From Biscogniauxia marginata (lineage: Eukaryota; Ascomycota; Sordariomycetes; Xylariales; Xylariaceae), in contig MU404065.1 of the NCBI GenBank assembly GCA_022695795.1, positions 124,001-188,000 on the forward strand: a stretch of 64,000 nucleotides of DNA, read 5' to 3'. Shown in pieces: positions 43,700 to 54,098 of this stretch (position 1 is the first letter of the stretch; the number at the start of each line of letters is the position of its first letter). Made by a program: the position numbers and the translations under genes. A model generated the notes under the pieces. It searched no databases and was not told the DNA's origin. It worked only from the letters and a program-made list of their open reading frames with translations.

Positions 43700-44526
43700 T
43701 TTCACGCTTGCGTGAGATGTCGACGTTGGGTACGAGATGAGTCGAAGGGCAAGAGGTGAATACGGAGTCTTTAAAACGAGATAATCGATTTGTCTGTAGG
43801 AAGTCGAGCTGTATTGAACCTTCACTATCCGATTTCAAGTACACTATCACCACAACCCCAGTCTCGGTCCCCTCATACCGAGGTTCAAATCGAGGTGGAG
43901 TCGATATTACGTACCTAATACTCCCGTTCCTCGCTTTCAATTCATTACTTCCGAATTGCCTCGTTGACTTGACCTTTTTTCTGTTTAAATTGGAAACAAG
44001 GAGTTTTGCGTAAATACTAAAGACTCGGAGACGGTTGAACGTGCATCATAACTATGGTAAGTACATAGGTAAGTACATAAGTATACATGTACTTACCATA
44101 TTTCCAATGTACATAGGTACGTACCTACATAGGTACATCATTATGTAGATACAAACATGTGGTATCTTTCTATTGTACCTATGTACCCTCGAACTAGTCC
44201 CCCCCCCCCCAACCTATCTCACCGCCTGCCAGATTAGCACTTGATCCAGTAATTGAGCCCTTCGAATGCCCCACCAGAGCTGTTTCTGCCGTAACGAGGC
44301 AGCAGAAAACATCAACACCGAAGATAATCTTCCCACGATACCACGCTATAGCATCGCCATAGTATCACTATACTAGGTTAAGGTATATGATTCTGTGGTG
44401 ACACCTGCATTTAATTCCTCCCCGGCGACGCCAAAAATACGGTTTGTGCCACACCCTTCCTAGTTAGAAGAGATCTCTTTCTTCTATCTCCCTCCATCCT
44501 CTCTTTCGTCATAACGAGCCTTTCCT
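43700..44526. other. Divergent intergenic region with inverted repeats
   Basis: Promoter region shared by the MaoC gene (minus) and the coiled-coil protein (plus). Contains the inverted-repeat cluster at 44053-44127, a C-run (~44201-44210) and no gene. Confidence 0.55.
44053..44127. repeat. Inverted-repeat cluster built on GGTAAGTAC/GGTACGTACC
   Basis: TATGGTAAGTAC (44053-44064) and its exact reverse complement GTACTTACCATA (44089-44100) form a 12-bp stem with 24-nt loop; a nested AAGTACAT/ATGTACTT stem competes with it. A perfect 14-nt palindrome TAGGTACGTACCTA follows at 44114-44127. Confidence 0.9.
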
Positions 44527-46713
44527 ATGCGCAATCCTACCCCATCCGGTGTGTTATTTTTTTACGTGCTATTCTTAGTTGAGGTTGCTATGTCGAACTC
44601 AGCTTTGCCCCAGTCTGTCCCAGCGGACAGCACGCATCCTTCCACTGAGTACCCGAAGGTCCATTCGCGAAACACCTCTAAGAAGCCGCACCGGCAAATA
44701 TATTTCCGTCGCATCAATGAAATTTCGGAACTCAAGTTAACGTCGCCCCTCTCAGAGAGTGCGCGTCGCATCATCACGAGAAAGACGGAGAAGCTAATGC
44801 GCAGACGTAACACGCTGGACGAGGCGCTTCTACTCGAAGTCAAGAAGTCAAGGCTACGCCTCGAGGATTGGTCGCTTAGACGCAAGCTACTACAAAAATT
44901 AGAGCACTTGGAAGAACAAGAACGGCATTACCTCAGGAAAATATCCCAGACACTCATTGAATTCGAGAGTCTTTACAGACGGGACCCGACGGTTGACCGG
45001 GCCTACGACCACGATCTGATTCGCAAGCTGCTTTGGCGATTCAGAAGAAACCTCGGCCCGCTTCTAGAGCTCTACAGTCAACGCGAAGTCGGCCACGAAG
45101 ACGATAAGATAGACCTTTTAGGTTTTGATCCTGAGTCTGGATTGGATGAAACTTCCAACGGTGATCGAGAAGAACTAAAACCAGAGCCAACAAATTCCGG
45201 TATCACATCTCGTCGCAATGCTACTATTGTTCAAGAAGTACCCATGATTCCCCAGAGCCCGGTACGTCACAGCGAGTTTCCCATCTCTATTGAAAATAAT
45301 GTGGGTGGCAAAAAGACGAGAAAGAGGAAATGCGAGGGTAAGTTCGATGGTAGCCCATTGAAGAAGCTTAAGCCCAATCTATTTGCCGACCAGGATACCA
45401 CAGTCGCCAAGGGAAAGGGCAAGAAAGACAAGGAGAAAAGGGAGAAGAAAAGGAACAACCCAGATCAAGCAACTCAGGCCAATGGTAATTAGGAGGTGTC
45501 ATTAGGTCCAAGTAATGCACGCAGAGATCCAAGCAACCCGACTCTCAACACTGAAAACCAAAGATCATCCCCAGCTTCTTACGGACAGTCGAAGAAAGTT
45601 AGGCAAAGTCTAGCCCAACAGAAAAATGAGGGTGGGACTGCCAGCATGGGAGAGGCCAAATCTCTTGCTAGAAGGAACCAGACCACCGAATCGCCTGAGA
45701 AAATGGAGCAACGCCGTCGGCTCGACGAGATAGTCAAATATCACATCGATGACCAGCACATCGTCCGGGAATTGCCCTATGCGAAGAAATGCAACGACTA
45801 TCTCATGTCAGGAGCCCTAGTAAGCGACCGTAGCCTATTAAAATCCATGTTCGACTCGGGTTCTAATTTTACTCCTCGTTCAAACAAGGATTTAAACCGT
45901 GTTGCTAAGTCTCAGCACAGAAGTCCCAAGAACAAATTGCACTGGAGCAAGTCTGGACATCAAGCCTCCAGGGGCGAGGCGGGCAATACACCAAGGATGA
46001 TTACGGGATTGCGGAAGGGGAATGGTGTACCAAGCCAACCGGAACCTGAAGAGCCCAAATTCATCGAGTCATCCGTCCAGAGTTCCCCTACTCTCCAAAC
46101 AAAGAGAGCAAGACGACTAAGGTCTAGTCAAGCTTCTCCACCTGTCCGAATCACAGGCCCGCGATCCCAACACTATGTTTCGAAAGTCATGCCAATGATC
46201 ATGCCAAACTTTCCTCCCACAGCCCCTGATGATACAAACATGGCAGAGACAATGAGCCAGAGAGACAAGAACACCAAAGTGTCCGATACGTTGATCAAAA
46301 ACAATGAGGCATCAAAATGTGAAGGGCCTCGCAAGGAGACGCCAGTCCCTGCGCCGATGCCGTGGAAAGGCCTTTGCTCTCCTACATTTGCTAGCACTAG
46401 CAATCGTGTATCAACTCAGAATCAATCGCCATACAATGATGGGTTGAGGCAGCATCCTCGGACGTCCCAAATAACTTCAACCGTTTACCGCCGACCACTC
46501 TCAGCCCCAGGGACACCTCGACCAGGCCTTCTAGCTTCATTCCTTGATGTGCCAACCCCTAGCGTCGCCTCCGGAGTCAAAGGCGATATCACGTCTCTGA
46601 CGTCTCCTTACCAAGATAACACAGAGAAACACCTCAGTCAGGAACAACTTGAGCAGGATCGTGCAATATTGGAAAACGAAAAGCAACGTTGGAAAAAGTT
46701 AATGGGACTTTAA
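44527..46713 (+). CDS. Hypothetical coiled-coil, basic/disordered protein
   Basis: Not recognised. Best model: exons 44527-45484 and 45575-46713 (698 aa). Two long open frames in the same phase are separated by a single TAG (45490-45492); a 90-nt intron with GTAATT donor, a CTCAAC branch-like site and CCCAG acceptor removes it. The start could instead be ATG 44590 (MSNSALPQSVP), since the first 21 residues (MRNPTPSGVLFFYVLFLVEVA) look like translated leader or a weak signal sequence. Residues ~75-185 are rich in Leu/Arg/Glu and predicted helical (LRRKLLQKLEHLEEQERHYL), then disorder with Lys-rich patches (KKTRKRKCEGK, KGKGKKDKEKREKK) resembling nuclear signals. A short Tyr/His block (YHIDDQHIVRELPYAKKCND) may be the folded core of the second half. 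The end is LEQDRAILENEKQRWKKLMGL. A nuclear scaffold role is a guess. Confidence 0.6.
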
Positions 46714-47241
46714 AAGTGCTATACCGTGACACGCTTGCAATTAAAAGCTGTGAGCGGAGACATTCCTTGTTGCAACGCTGTATTGGGATATTTCACACTC
46801 TGTAGGTACCTAAAGGACCAGTGTGGCGAGGAGGTCCGGCCGACTTATGTGTAAGACAGGAGGCTATGCACGCTATGAGGCTGTGGCTGCATCAAATTTT
46901 GTACTTCCTGATGAATAACTCTACTTGGTTGCCCTCTCTTTCCTTGTAGCCTCTGGGTGAGAGACTCGACTTCCTCTCCCGGATCATTACTTCCTTGTAA
47001 TTATTCCATGTGGTATGTTGCTTGACGTAGACATGGTGGACACCCTTTTTCATGCTTCTCTCATTTCCATCTCTTCTCTCCGCTATTATTCATTCCGCTG
47101 CCATACCAGTCGATCCAGCATCCTTCAAGTTCCCGTATTCTATACTAGGACTATTTCGATCACAAATAGCAGCATTTCCTACTAACTGATACATTCGCGA
47201 GCCCTATCCTTTCGTTTCCGTATAAGACTCAAACCATACCC
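46714..47241. other. Intergenic region
   Basis: 3' flank and next leader; CT-rich before 47242. No gene seen. Confidence 0.5.
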
Positions 47242-48957
47242 ATGGATTACGAATATTTACCTTCATCACAACATGGTGTATGTGCTGCACCTATCAGGCA
47301 GTCTACCTCGACCATGGACGAGTCATCCCTGAGAAATCAAGCCCAGGAGCAGCCTCCGGCGAGCAGTGATCCTCAAGCTGGCGAACATGAACCCCAACAA
47401 GGCAATCAAGACGAAGGACAATCAATCGGTGAAGATGTTGAAAATCCATCATTGCAGGACGGTAGCCAAGCTGGAAATGTTCCATCCAACCAATTGGCCG
47501 TGTCTGATCCTCGGGGACAAATTCAAGTCGAAGGACAGCCAGGCAGCCAGGAGATCGTAGCCCAGACAGAACAATGTGGCCAACTGGAAAGACGGCCAAG
47601 TCTGTTGAGCCGGTCAAGTAGCAAAAAGCCAAAGTCCATCTTACGTCGAAGCGACTCATCCATTAAGCCCTTGGGCAAGACTAGATCTATTAGGCTAGAT
47701 ATACCCAAGGAGAAAGAAGAGAAACCCAGGCTACCAAAAGATTTCTATAGGCGAGCATCAACCAAGCATCCAAGGAGTAGGACATTGTCAGAACCATATT
47801 CAAACGAGGCAGATTACGAGGCAGATGACGAGTCAGATGGCCAATCACGGCGGCCTCTCACAGGGAATCCTCTAATCCGTGCCCAGTCCGCGCCCGGTAA
47901 TTTCGGAATGACCCGCGATGACAGCTTGATGACTCGTGGAGAAGCTGAACATCTGGAGAACCCACAGGCGGATCGCCTCGGCCGTTTGACACTACCTGCT
48001 GACAATCACAAGATCGAGGCTATGGGAAAAGAACTTGCTGCCGCCGCGGCCGCAGATGAAGGCCAGAAGGAGAAACTCCGCCCATGGCTTCTTGACGCCT
48101 TATCAAACCCTTCCACTAGCTCACCTACTCATGGTAGAACCTCCAGGGGCACAATGACACAGCCATCGCTGCTATTGTCAGACGACCAATGGATGTCGAC
48201 TCCTCTACTACAAGAGAACCCAGATACTATCGAAATGGTGGCTCTGCCTGTAGTCTCCGGGAACGATGGTCAGATGGACCAACCGGAGAACCAGAACAAT
48301 CAAGGCAGCCAGCAAGGCAACCAGCAAGCGAATAACCAGCAAGGGGACAACCAACCCGAAGCCCGCAGGTAAGCCGATTAACTAACCAACCATCATCTTA
48401 TCTCACCCATGCTCTTCCCCAATGGCCTCAGGGAGCCCTCTCTTCGACTAACGTTGGTTTCCTCCGTAGGTAGTACCGTCGATTCGGTCAATACCTTGCG
48501 AAACGCCTGAGATCTCTATGTTGCTGCCACTGCTGGTGCTGCAGCGAATCGGCCGTAAATGAGGGCAACCTAGCCGGTAGGAACATCCTCATATGCACAA
48601 GCCTCCTGTGCTATATGATCTGTGACGACCTAACGTGAGACTTGCGTTGTCTTGTCTTCTCTCCTTCTAGGTCCTCCCCATGAATCGAACCCTAGTTCCG
48701 CTCCTAGCACCGCCGGCCCGTCCTCGGCTCCACCTCCGACTTCGCCTTCGGACGCGGCGGCGAACAGATCATCTAGGACTATGGTTCCGGATACGAATCG
48801 GCTGCTCCCTCCGATTCCGAACCCGACGCCCGCGACCTCATCCGTTCTTACGTCCCATCCCCCTGCGAGCTTAGAGCTACCGGGACCTGCTACTGCAAGG
48901 CGGCTTCCCGTCAGTCTCCGGGATTTTATGGATATTTGGGATCGCCGGGCTCAATGA
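47242..48957 (+). CDS. Hypothetical Gln/Ser-rich protein with C-terminal Cys cluster
   Basis: Not recognised. A long first exon (47242 to about 48368) encodes ~375 residues: a Gln/Glu/Asn-rich N-terminus, a basic Ser/Arg block (SRSSSKKPKSILRRSDSSIK, TRSIRLDIPKEKEEKPRLPK, then RRASTKHPRSRTLSEP) with possible phosphorylation sites, and a (Q/N)-rich end. Two further exons look coding: about 48474-48576 (FGQYLAKRLRSLCCCHCWCC, a Cys cluster suited to palmitoylation or metal binding) and 48671-48957 (Pro/Ser-rich, ending SLRDFMDIWDRRAQ*). They join each other in perfect phase (AG-G at 48576/48671). The join to exon 1 does not close: the canonical acceptor (48469/48470) keeps frame but leaves a TAG directly at the junction, and the next AG shifts frame. 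A simpler alternative is that the protein ends at 48370-48372. Confidence 0.5.
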
Positions 48958-49985
48958 TGTTTTCCTTCTTTGGGTCTCATATTACTTTCGTGGCTTCTTT
49001 TCTTTACTTTGCTGCCTTTCTTTCCGTCCACTCAACAAGATAGCGATTAACGCCCCCGCCACCTCCCCCTTTACTTTCATGTAGTTATCTTAAAGCAATC
49101 GGTCTCCCGAGATGGTGTACACACTTCATCCTGATTAGGTCGGGATATCCGATGGATTGGCTGGGTTGTCCATTCATTTTATCCATACAGGGGACAAATG
49201 TCTTAATAACTTTCAGCATAGATAGGATAGCAACAAGCGGCAGCGTCTCAGCGTGGTAGAATTCAAATATAAAACACTACAGCTCCGTTTTAGATTGTGT
49301 GACAACGAGTCTCATAAGAGATGGCTGGCAATGACCTCTCTTACGGACTCGAGTAAGATGGATGTTTGTATCACACAACCACTGAGATGGGCAACTACTG
49401 TGTATATAGCGAGAGGGGACTCCTTTATCGTCGTTATGAGAGCTTCAACTCATGAAGTCACCGGGGGATCGTGACGTGATTCGCGCGAGGCGAGCTGCCA
49501 TCGGCGAGAATTGCCCCTTTCGCTAGCTCGTCTTGGCAAACCTGGAGTCTTCCCCCCACAATCCAACACAGGGCACTCGCAGCTATCCAATACTAGACGT
49601 TGGAATGTAATAGGCGAGTGGACCTGAGGAGGGGGGTCGTATGGATAAACTCCACTATCAGAGCAGTGCCGGGGTTCGAACCCCCCAGCTACGGTGGCTA
49701 CGGTGGCCCAGCTACGAAGTACTTGGTACGCACAATGCCGGGCCGGGCCTCTCTCGCCTGGATCGGCGGGTTAAATACCGCCGAATCAACGTCGATAAGC
49801 TCAAGCTTCTTTCAAGTTGTCTTCTCTCTTTGTCTGTCACAATTGTTTCTCTAGCTATCTAGTATACATATTAATTCATTCCATTTTTGGGGAGCTGACG
49901 ACTATCTCTCGAGGTTTATGAGTTACGATTACTAATTTTTCGGTCTAGTTATACCTACTCCCAAGTCGGGCAATGTTATGAGAAG
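48958..49985. other. Intergenic region
   Basis: About 1 kb, no supported gene. A GGGGTTCGAACCCC sequence near 49672 resembles a tRNA T-arm but no tRNA fits around it. Confidence 0.5.
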
Positions 49986-51791
49986 ATGTCGGACAAAATC
50001 TTCAGCGCCGAAGAAGGTATGAGGACCAATATCATAACAGTGTATTGAGATGACCAAGTTTATAAGGTGTCATGAAAACTACTATTATGTGCTCCACGAG
50101 TAAAGGACGAAATCGAATAATGACTGACTCGAAAACAACTTAGTCGCGAAACACACTACGTCTGAGAGCTGCTGGGTCGTGCTTTATGGAAACGTGTATG
50201 ACGTTACGAAATTTCTACCGGAGCACCCAGGCGGCTCCAAGATCATCATGAAGCTGGCGGGCCGCGACGCCACCGAGGAGTACGATCCGATACATCCTCC
50301 GGGCACGCTGGAGGAGAACCTGAAGCCCGAGGCCAAGCTGGGGCGCATCGACCCACAGACGCTGACACAGACAGACGACGCAGCGGCCAAGGATCAAAAG
50401 AAGGAAGCAGAAGGGCCACCCCCGATGGAGAGCCTGCTGAATATCAACGAGATCGAGGAGGTGGCCACGAAGCAGATCTCCCACAAGGCCTGGGCCTACT
50501 ACTACTCGTCGAGCGACGACACGCTGTCCAAGTCGTTCAACAACGCCGTGTACCGGGACATCCTGCTGCGGCCGCGCGTCTTCGTCGACTGCACGCGGTG
50601 CGACTCGTCGACGACGCTGCTGGGCCACAAGGTCGGGCTGCCCGTGTACGTGGCGCCGGCGGCGATGGCGCGGCTCGCGCACCCGGACGGCGAGCAGGGC
50701 ATCGCGCGGGCGTGCAGCCGGTTCGGCGCGCTGCAGGTCATCTCGAACAACGCGTCGATGACGCCGGAGCAGATCGTCGCCGACGCGGCGCCGGGGCAGA
50801 TGTTCGGCTGGCAGCTGTACGTGCAGAACGACCGGGCCAAGAGCGAGGCCATGCTCGCGCGCATCAACAAGATGGCGGACCGCTTCCGCTTCATCTGCCT
50901 GACGCTCGACGCGCCGGTCCCGGGGAAGCGCGAGCTCGACGAGAAGCAGAGCTTCGCGCGGACCGGGACCGAGACCGAGACCGTCGCGTCGGGCGTCAAG
51001 ACGGCGGGCGAGCCGGCCCGCCCCGGCGGCGGCGGTGTCGGCCAGCAGCTCTTCTTCGGCACGGCCGCCGACCTGACCTGGCGGACCACGCTGCCGTGGC
51101 TCGCGCGCCACACGGACCTGCCGATCGTGCTCAAGGGCCTGCAGACGCACGAGGACGCCTACCTGGCCGCCAAGTTCGCGCCCCAGGTCAAGGCCATCAT
51201 CCTGTCGAACCACGGGGGCCGCGCCCTCGACACGGCGCCCCCCGCCGTCCACACCCTCCTCGAGATCCGCAAGTACTGCCCCGAGGTCTTCGACCGCGTC
51301 GAGGTCTGGGCCGACGGCGGCATCAAGCGCGGCACCGACGTCGTCAAGGCTCTGTGCCTCGGCGCCAAGGCCGTGGGTATCGGGCGACCGGCCCTGTTCG
51401 GGCTCGGCGCGGGCGGGCAGCAGGGCGTGGAGAGGGTGCTTGAGAGTAAGGATTTTTTTTTTTCTAAACCTACACGTATCTTTTCAAAGTGATATACATT
51501 CGTGGCTAACGAATATCTTTTTAAACCAAACTTTAGTCCTCAAGGCGGAGACGGAGACGTGCATGAGGTTACTAGGCGTGGAGAAAGTGAGCGAGTTGGG
51601 ACCTAGACATGTAAGTCCTGAAACCTGCTCCGTGGCAAACCCGAGATCAGTAGTTGTCCTGCGGACATGAAGAGGGGATGCTGACGAAAGGTCTGCAGAT
51701 AAACTCTAGAAGGGTCGAAAGGGATATCTTTGACGGAGGTGCTGGCTTGGATTCAGACAGGCTGTTGGATGGGGTCAGGTCTATGCTGTGA
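49986..51791 (+). CDS. Flavocytochrome b2-like FMN-dependent (S)-2-hydroxyacid dehydrogenase
   Basis: Predicted L-lactate (or related 2-hydroxyacid) dehydrogenase with a fused cytochrome b5 domain. Exons: 49986-50016, 50144-51445, 51537-51610 and 51699-51791, giving 499 aa. The N-terminal b5 domain has [20 protein letters not shown] with the heme-ligand HPGG motif and a second candidate His in YDPIHPPG. The FMN barrel shows [42 protein letters not shown], the catalytic SNHGGRALD (His and Arg) and the phosphate-binding [20 protein letters not shown]. The small last exon ends [20 protein letters not shown]. No mitochondrial presequence is evident ([10 protein letters not shown]...), unlike yeast Cyb2, so a cytosolic protein is likelier. 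Exon 2 is extremely GC-rich at third positions, while exons 3 and 4 are not. It is the last intact gene before the gene-poor right arm. Confidence 0.93.
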
Positions 51792-52454
51792 GCAAAAAGG
51801 CTCTAAGTTTGAAACCCACCCGCATCGCCTATTGCTACGGCCGATTTCCAGGGGTAATAGCATAAAGCAATGGGATATGGAGTCTCGAAGGGCATCTTGC
51901 ATGGTCGGAGCCATGCGAGATATTGGATATGTCTAGAGAGAGAAGGGGGGGGGGGGGAGGGGGGGTTGCATAGGTTGCGTATCTTGCATGCAAGCTACCA
52001 AGATAGTCTCTTATACGGGGCTTTGATATTAAGGGTTACGATGCTCGATATCGACGCGGATAAATTGTATAAAATCTGCTTTAGACAGGTGTTCATATTA
52101 TAATCTTTATGCTCATAATATATCCCCTTTAGAGAGAGGGAGAGAGAAAATGTCAAATTGAGTTAGGGTTAAGACATATGATGTCTGACCGAAGTCTTCG
52201 TTTCATCGCTCCCATCACGATACCTGCGCACTTCTTCTCTCGCATCCAAATTTTAGAAAAGGGCGTTGAAAATGGAAGGGTTCTGTCTCGCGCTTTCTAG
52301 GTACGATCGGTGCAGAGAGGGGGGACCTTACATCATGGCCTTTAACAGTGTTAAGCACACCTATCAACGCGGGAAGATTAAAATGAATTAATTAGTGAAC
52401 AGAAATTTCATCCCATCGACCAAGCTCCCCGTGAGTCCAGGAATCAAGCGCTAC
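51792..52454. other. Intergenic; G-homopolymer
   Basis: No gene. A G13-A-G7 tract lies at 51945-51965 and GA-rich repeats at about 52132-52150. Confidence 0.5.
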
Positions 52455-52692
52455 ATTCCTATAAAGGACTCGAAAGCGTGCTGCCGTCGAGCCGGTGCGG
52501 GTGTCACAGGTAGATGTAGTCGACACCCAAGCGCTTCAGGCTCTAGTCGCACGCTTGACTGACATATTCGGCGTCGCCACGAGACCCGAACATATCATTC
52601 TCGAGGGCGGTGGCGCCGAATTTGGTGGCGAGGAAGATGTCGGAGCGTTTGCTCGAGCTGGCAAACCACTTGCCTAGAAGCTCCTCTGAGTC
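52455..52692 (-). pseudogene. Aldo-keto reductase pseudogene fragment
   Basis: One minus-strand frame reads like an aldo-keto reductase internal segment: DSEELLGKWFASSSKRSDIF, LATKFGATALENDMFG, YVSQACD, SLKRLGVDYIYL and HPHRLDGSTLSS. It corresponds to the family's EELLGKW...FLATKFG...SLKRLGVDYIDL...HRxD blocks, including the conserved Lys of LATKFG. A TAG (52543-52545) interrupts CD*SLKR and a TGA (52504-52506) interrupts YL*HPH. The N-terminal (DxxxxY) and C-terminal cofactor-binding parts were not found nearby. Confidence 0.8.
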
Positions 52693-53219
52693 CCGCAAGA
52701 GACGAGTTAGCCTCCCAACTAAACCAACAAGAGCTCTTCATCGTAGGTATTATGTAGAACTGGTAGTGGGTAGAACTTTGCAGTCTGGGGCTCCAAGGAA
52801 CATGGCCTCCGCTTGTCTCATAGCAAAATACTTTGATCTCGTCGACCCCAAAGTAACTGCCAGGTAACGTCAATCTCTATTTATTCGGTCCGAAATCACA
52901 GTTCTTGCATCGTCAAGAAGAATAGGCCAAAGCCATCTATGTCACCTCCCACCTCAGTCTTCAAGAAGTCTTCCTAAGACTCTCCGCAAATATCCACCGC
53001 TGGAAAAAATAGTTAAAAAACGGTAGCGAGTTAATAGTGATGTTACTAAACTCACCTCCTAGGATTCAGGTGGCTTATCATGTATGGTGTTGTCATCCAT
53101 AGTGACGAATTCGTCAAGGTTATCTCTCGTTTCGCAAAGTTCGAAATTCTAGGATTCTAACAGTACCATACCGTCATTGGCTTGCTGGCTTGCTGGCTGA
53201 GCGATAGATATCCGTTAAA

Positions 53220-54045
53220 TATGCGGAGAGATTGTCAAGATATGAGGGCGTGAACCCTCACGAGCTTCTCCTGTGGCGCCAGACTTATAGCACTGATTGT
53301 CTCCTTAGGCTCAGTGACGCTTACGTGGAGTATTCGAAGGAGAGGTCCGTGGTTTGTCTCTATCTAGGTTGTGTAGAGGAAACACATAGAGAAGGCTTGG
53401 AGTATCCAGTGAGGCATTTTGTCCTTGTAGAGGAACCGATGTATGTATGAAGTACAGTTGTTCTGAGCGGATACAGCGTGGAACTTACTGAATACACTCA
53501 TAATAGAAGAAACTTTGGTTGACGGATCAGCAAGTTGCCAAGCCGCATAGTCATCCTATACCAGTGAGCTCAAAGAGAACAGTCATCTAGAGGACGGTGG
53601 AAACTTACACAAATATGATCCATTTTGGAATAGTCTTTCCGCGTTAGGGCCTTCTCCACCGGGGTAGGAGACATCAGCAGTTGTTGGTTGACTCAAGTTA
53701 GAGTGCCATGAACTATCGTTAAACCCGGGGCCGGGAAGATTATTCAACAAAGCGTTGGAATCACTGTCAAATTTAAATGATGTGTTCGGGGATAACCCCA
53801 GGTTCACTTCTAGTAAAGTCGAGAAGCCATCGGTATCAAGCATAAATTTGTCTCCGCAGGCCGAAGAAATTGGGTTGATGAAAGAATCGAGGTCGATTAG
53901 TGCACCTGCGGAGTCGCCAAGTGGCTGCATGTCCGCCTGGCCTGCGTAGATAAACAAGTATCGTTTCTTTACGCATCGTCCGCAAGATGGAATACGCTTG
54001 CTCTTTACGCAGGCATTGCAGCTCTTCTGCCTAGACGAACTGCTG
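53220..54045 (-). pseudogene. Zn2Cys6 transcription-factor pseudogene
   Basis: Degraded fungal binuclear-cluster regulator. The DNA-binding start reads SRQKSCNACVKSKR then IPSCGRCVKKRYLFIYAG. The third zinc cysteine and its neighbours are deleted and the sixth is replaced by Phe (LFIYAG where LCIYAG or similar is usual), so the cluster cannot form. An Asp/Ser/Asn-rich linker follows (53583-53940). A mid-domain piece at 53230-53450 reads NNCTSYIHRFLYKDKMPHWI, QAFSMCFLYTT*IETNHGPL, then LAPQEKLVRVHALIS*QSLR, with two in-frame stops. Its pattern (IHxxLY...MP..I..AF...YT and LAR.QAL) matches regulators often linked to secondary-metabolite clusters. The apparent ATG near 54098 lies beyond a poly-C/poly-T tract and is not meaningful. 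Confidence 0.8.
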
Positions 54046-54063
54046 CCGGAAACCATCAGATCA

Positions 54064-54093
54064 CCCCCCCCCCCCCCCCCCTTTTTTTTTTTT
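54064..54093. repeat. C18-T12 homopolymer pair
   Basis: Eighteen C followed by twelve T at the 5' edge of the Zn2Cys6 pseudogene. Homopolymers of this length are prone to slippage and to assembly error. Confidence 0.9.
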
Positions 54094-54098
54094 CCCAA

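Noticed and set aside
43855..43890. GAGGTTCAAATCGAGG as a tRNA B-box
   Set aside because: The flanking bases cannot form a T-stem and there is no matching A-box.
49640..49720. Possible tRNA gene around GGGGTTCGAACCCC
   Set aside because: The T-loop-like core is present, but the fifth T-stem pair fails, no A-box fits upstream on either strand and no acceptor stem pairs.
50215..51252. 345-codon minus-strand ORF opposite flavocytochrome b2
   Set aside because: Arg/Leu/Val-rich shadow frame caused by high GC3 of the real gene.
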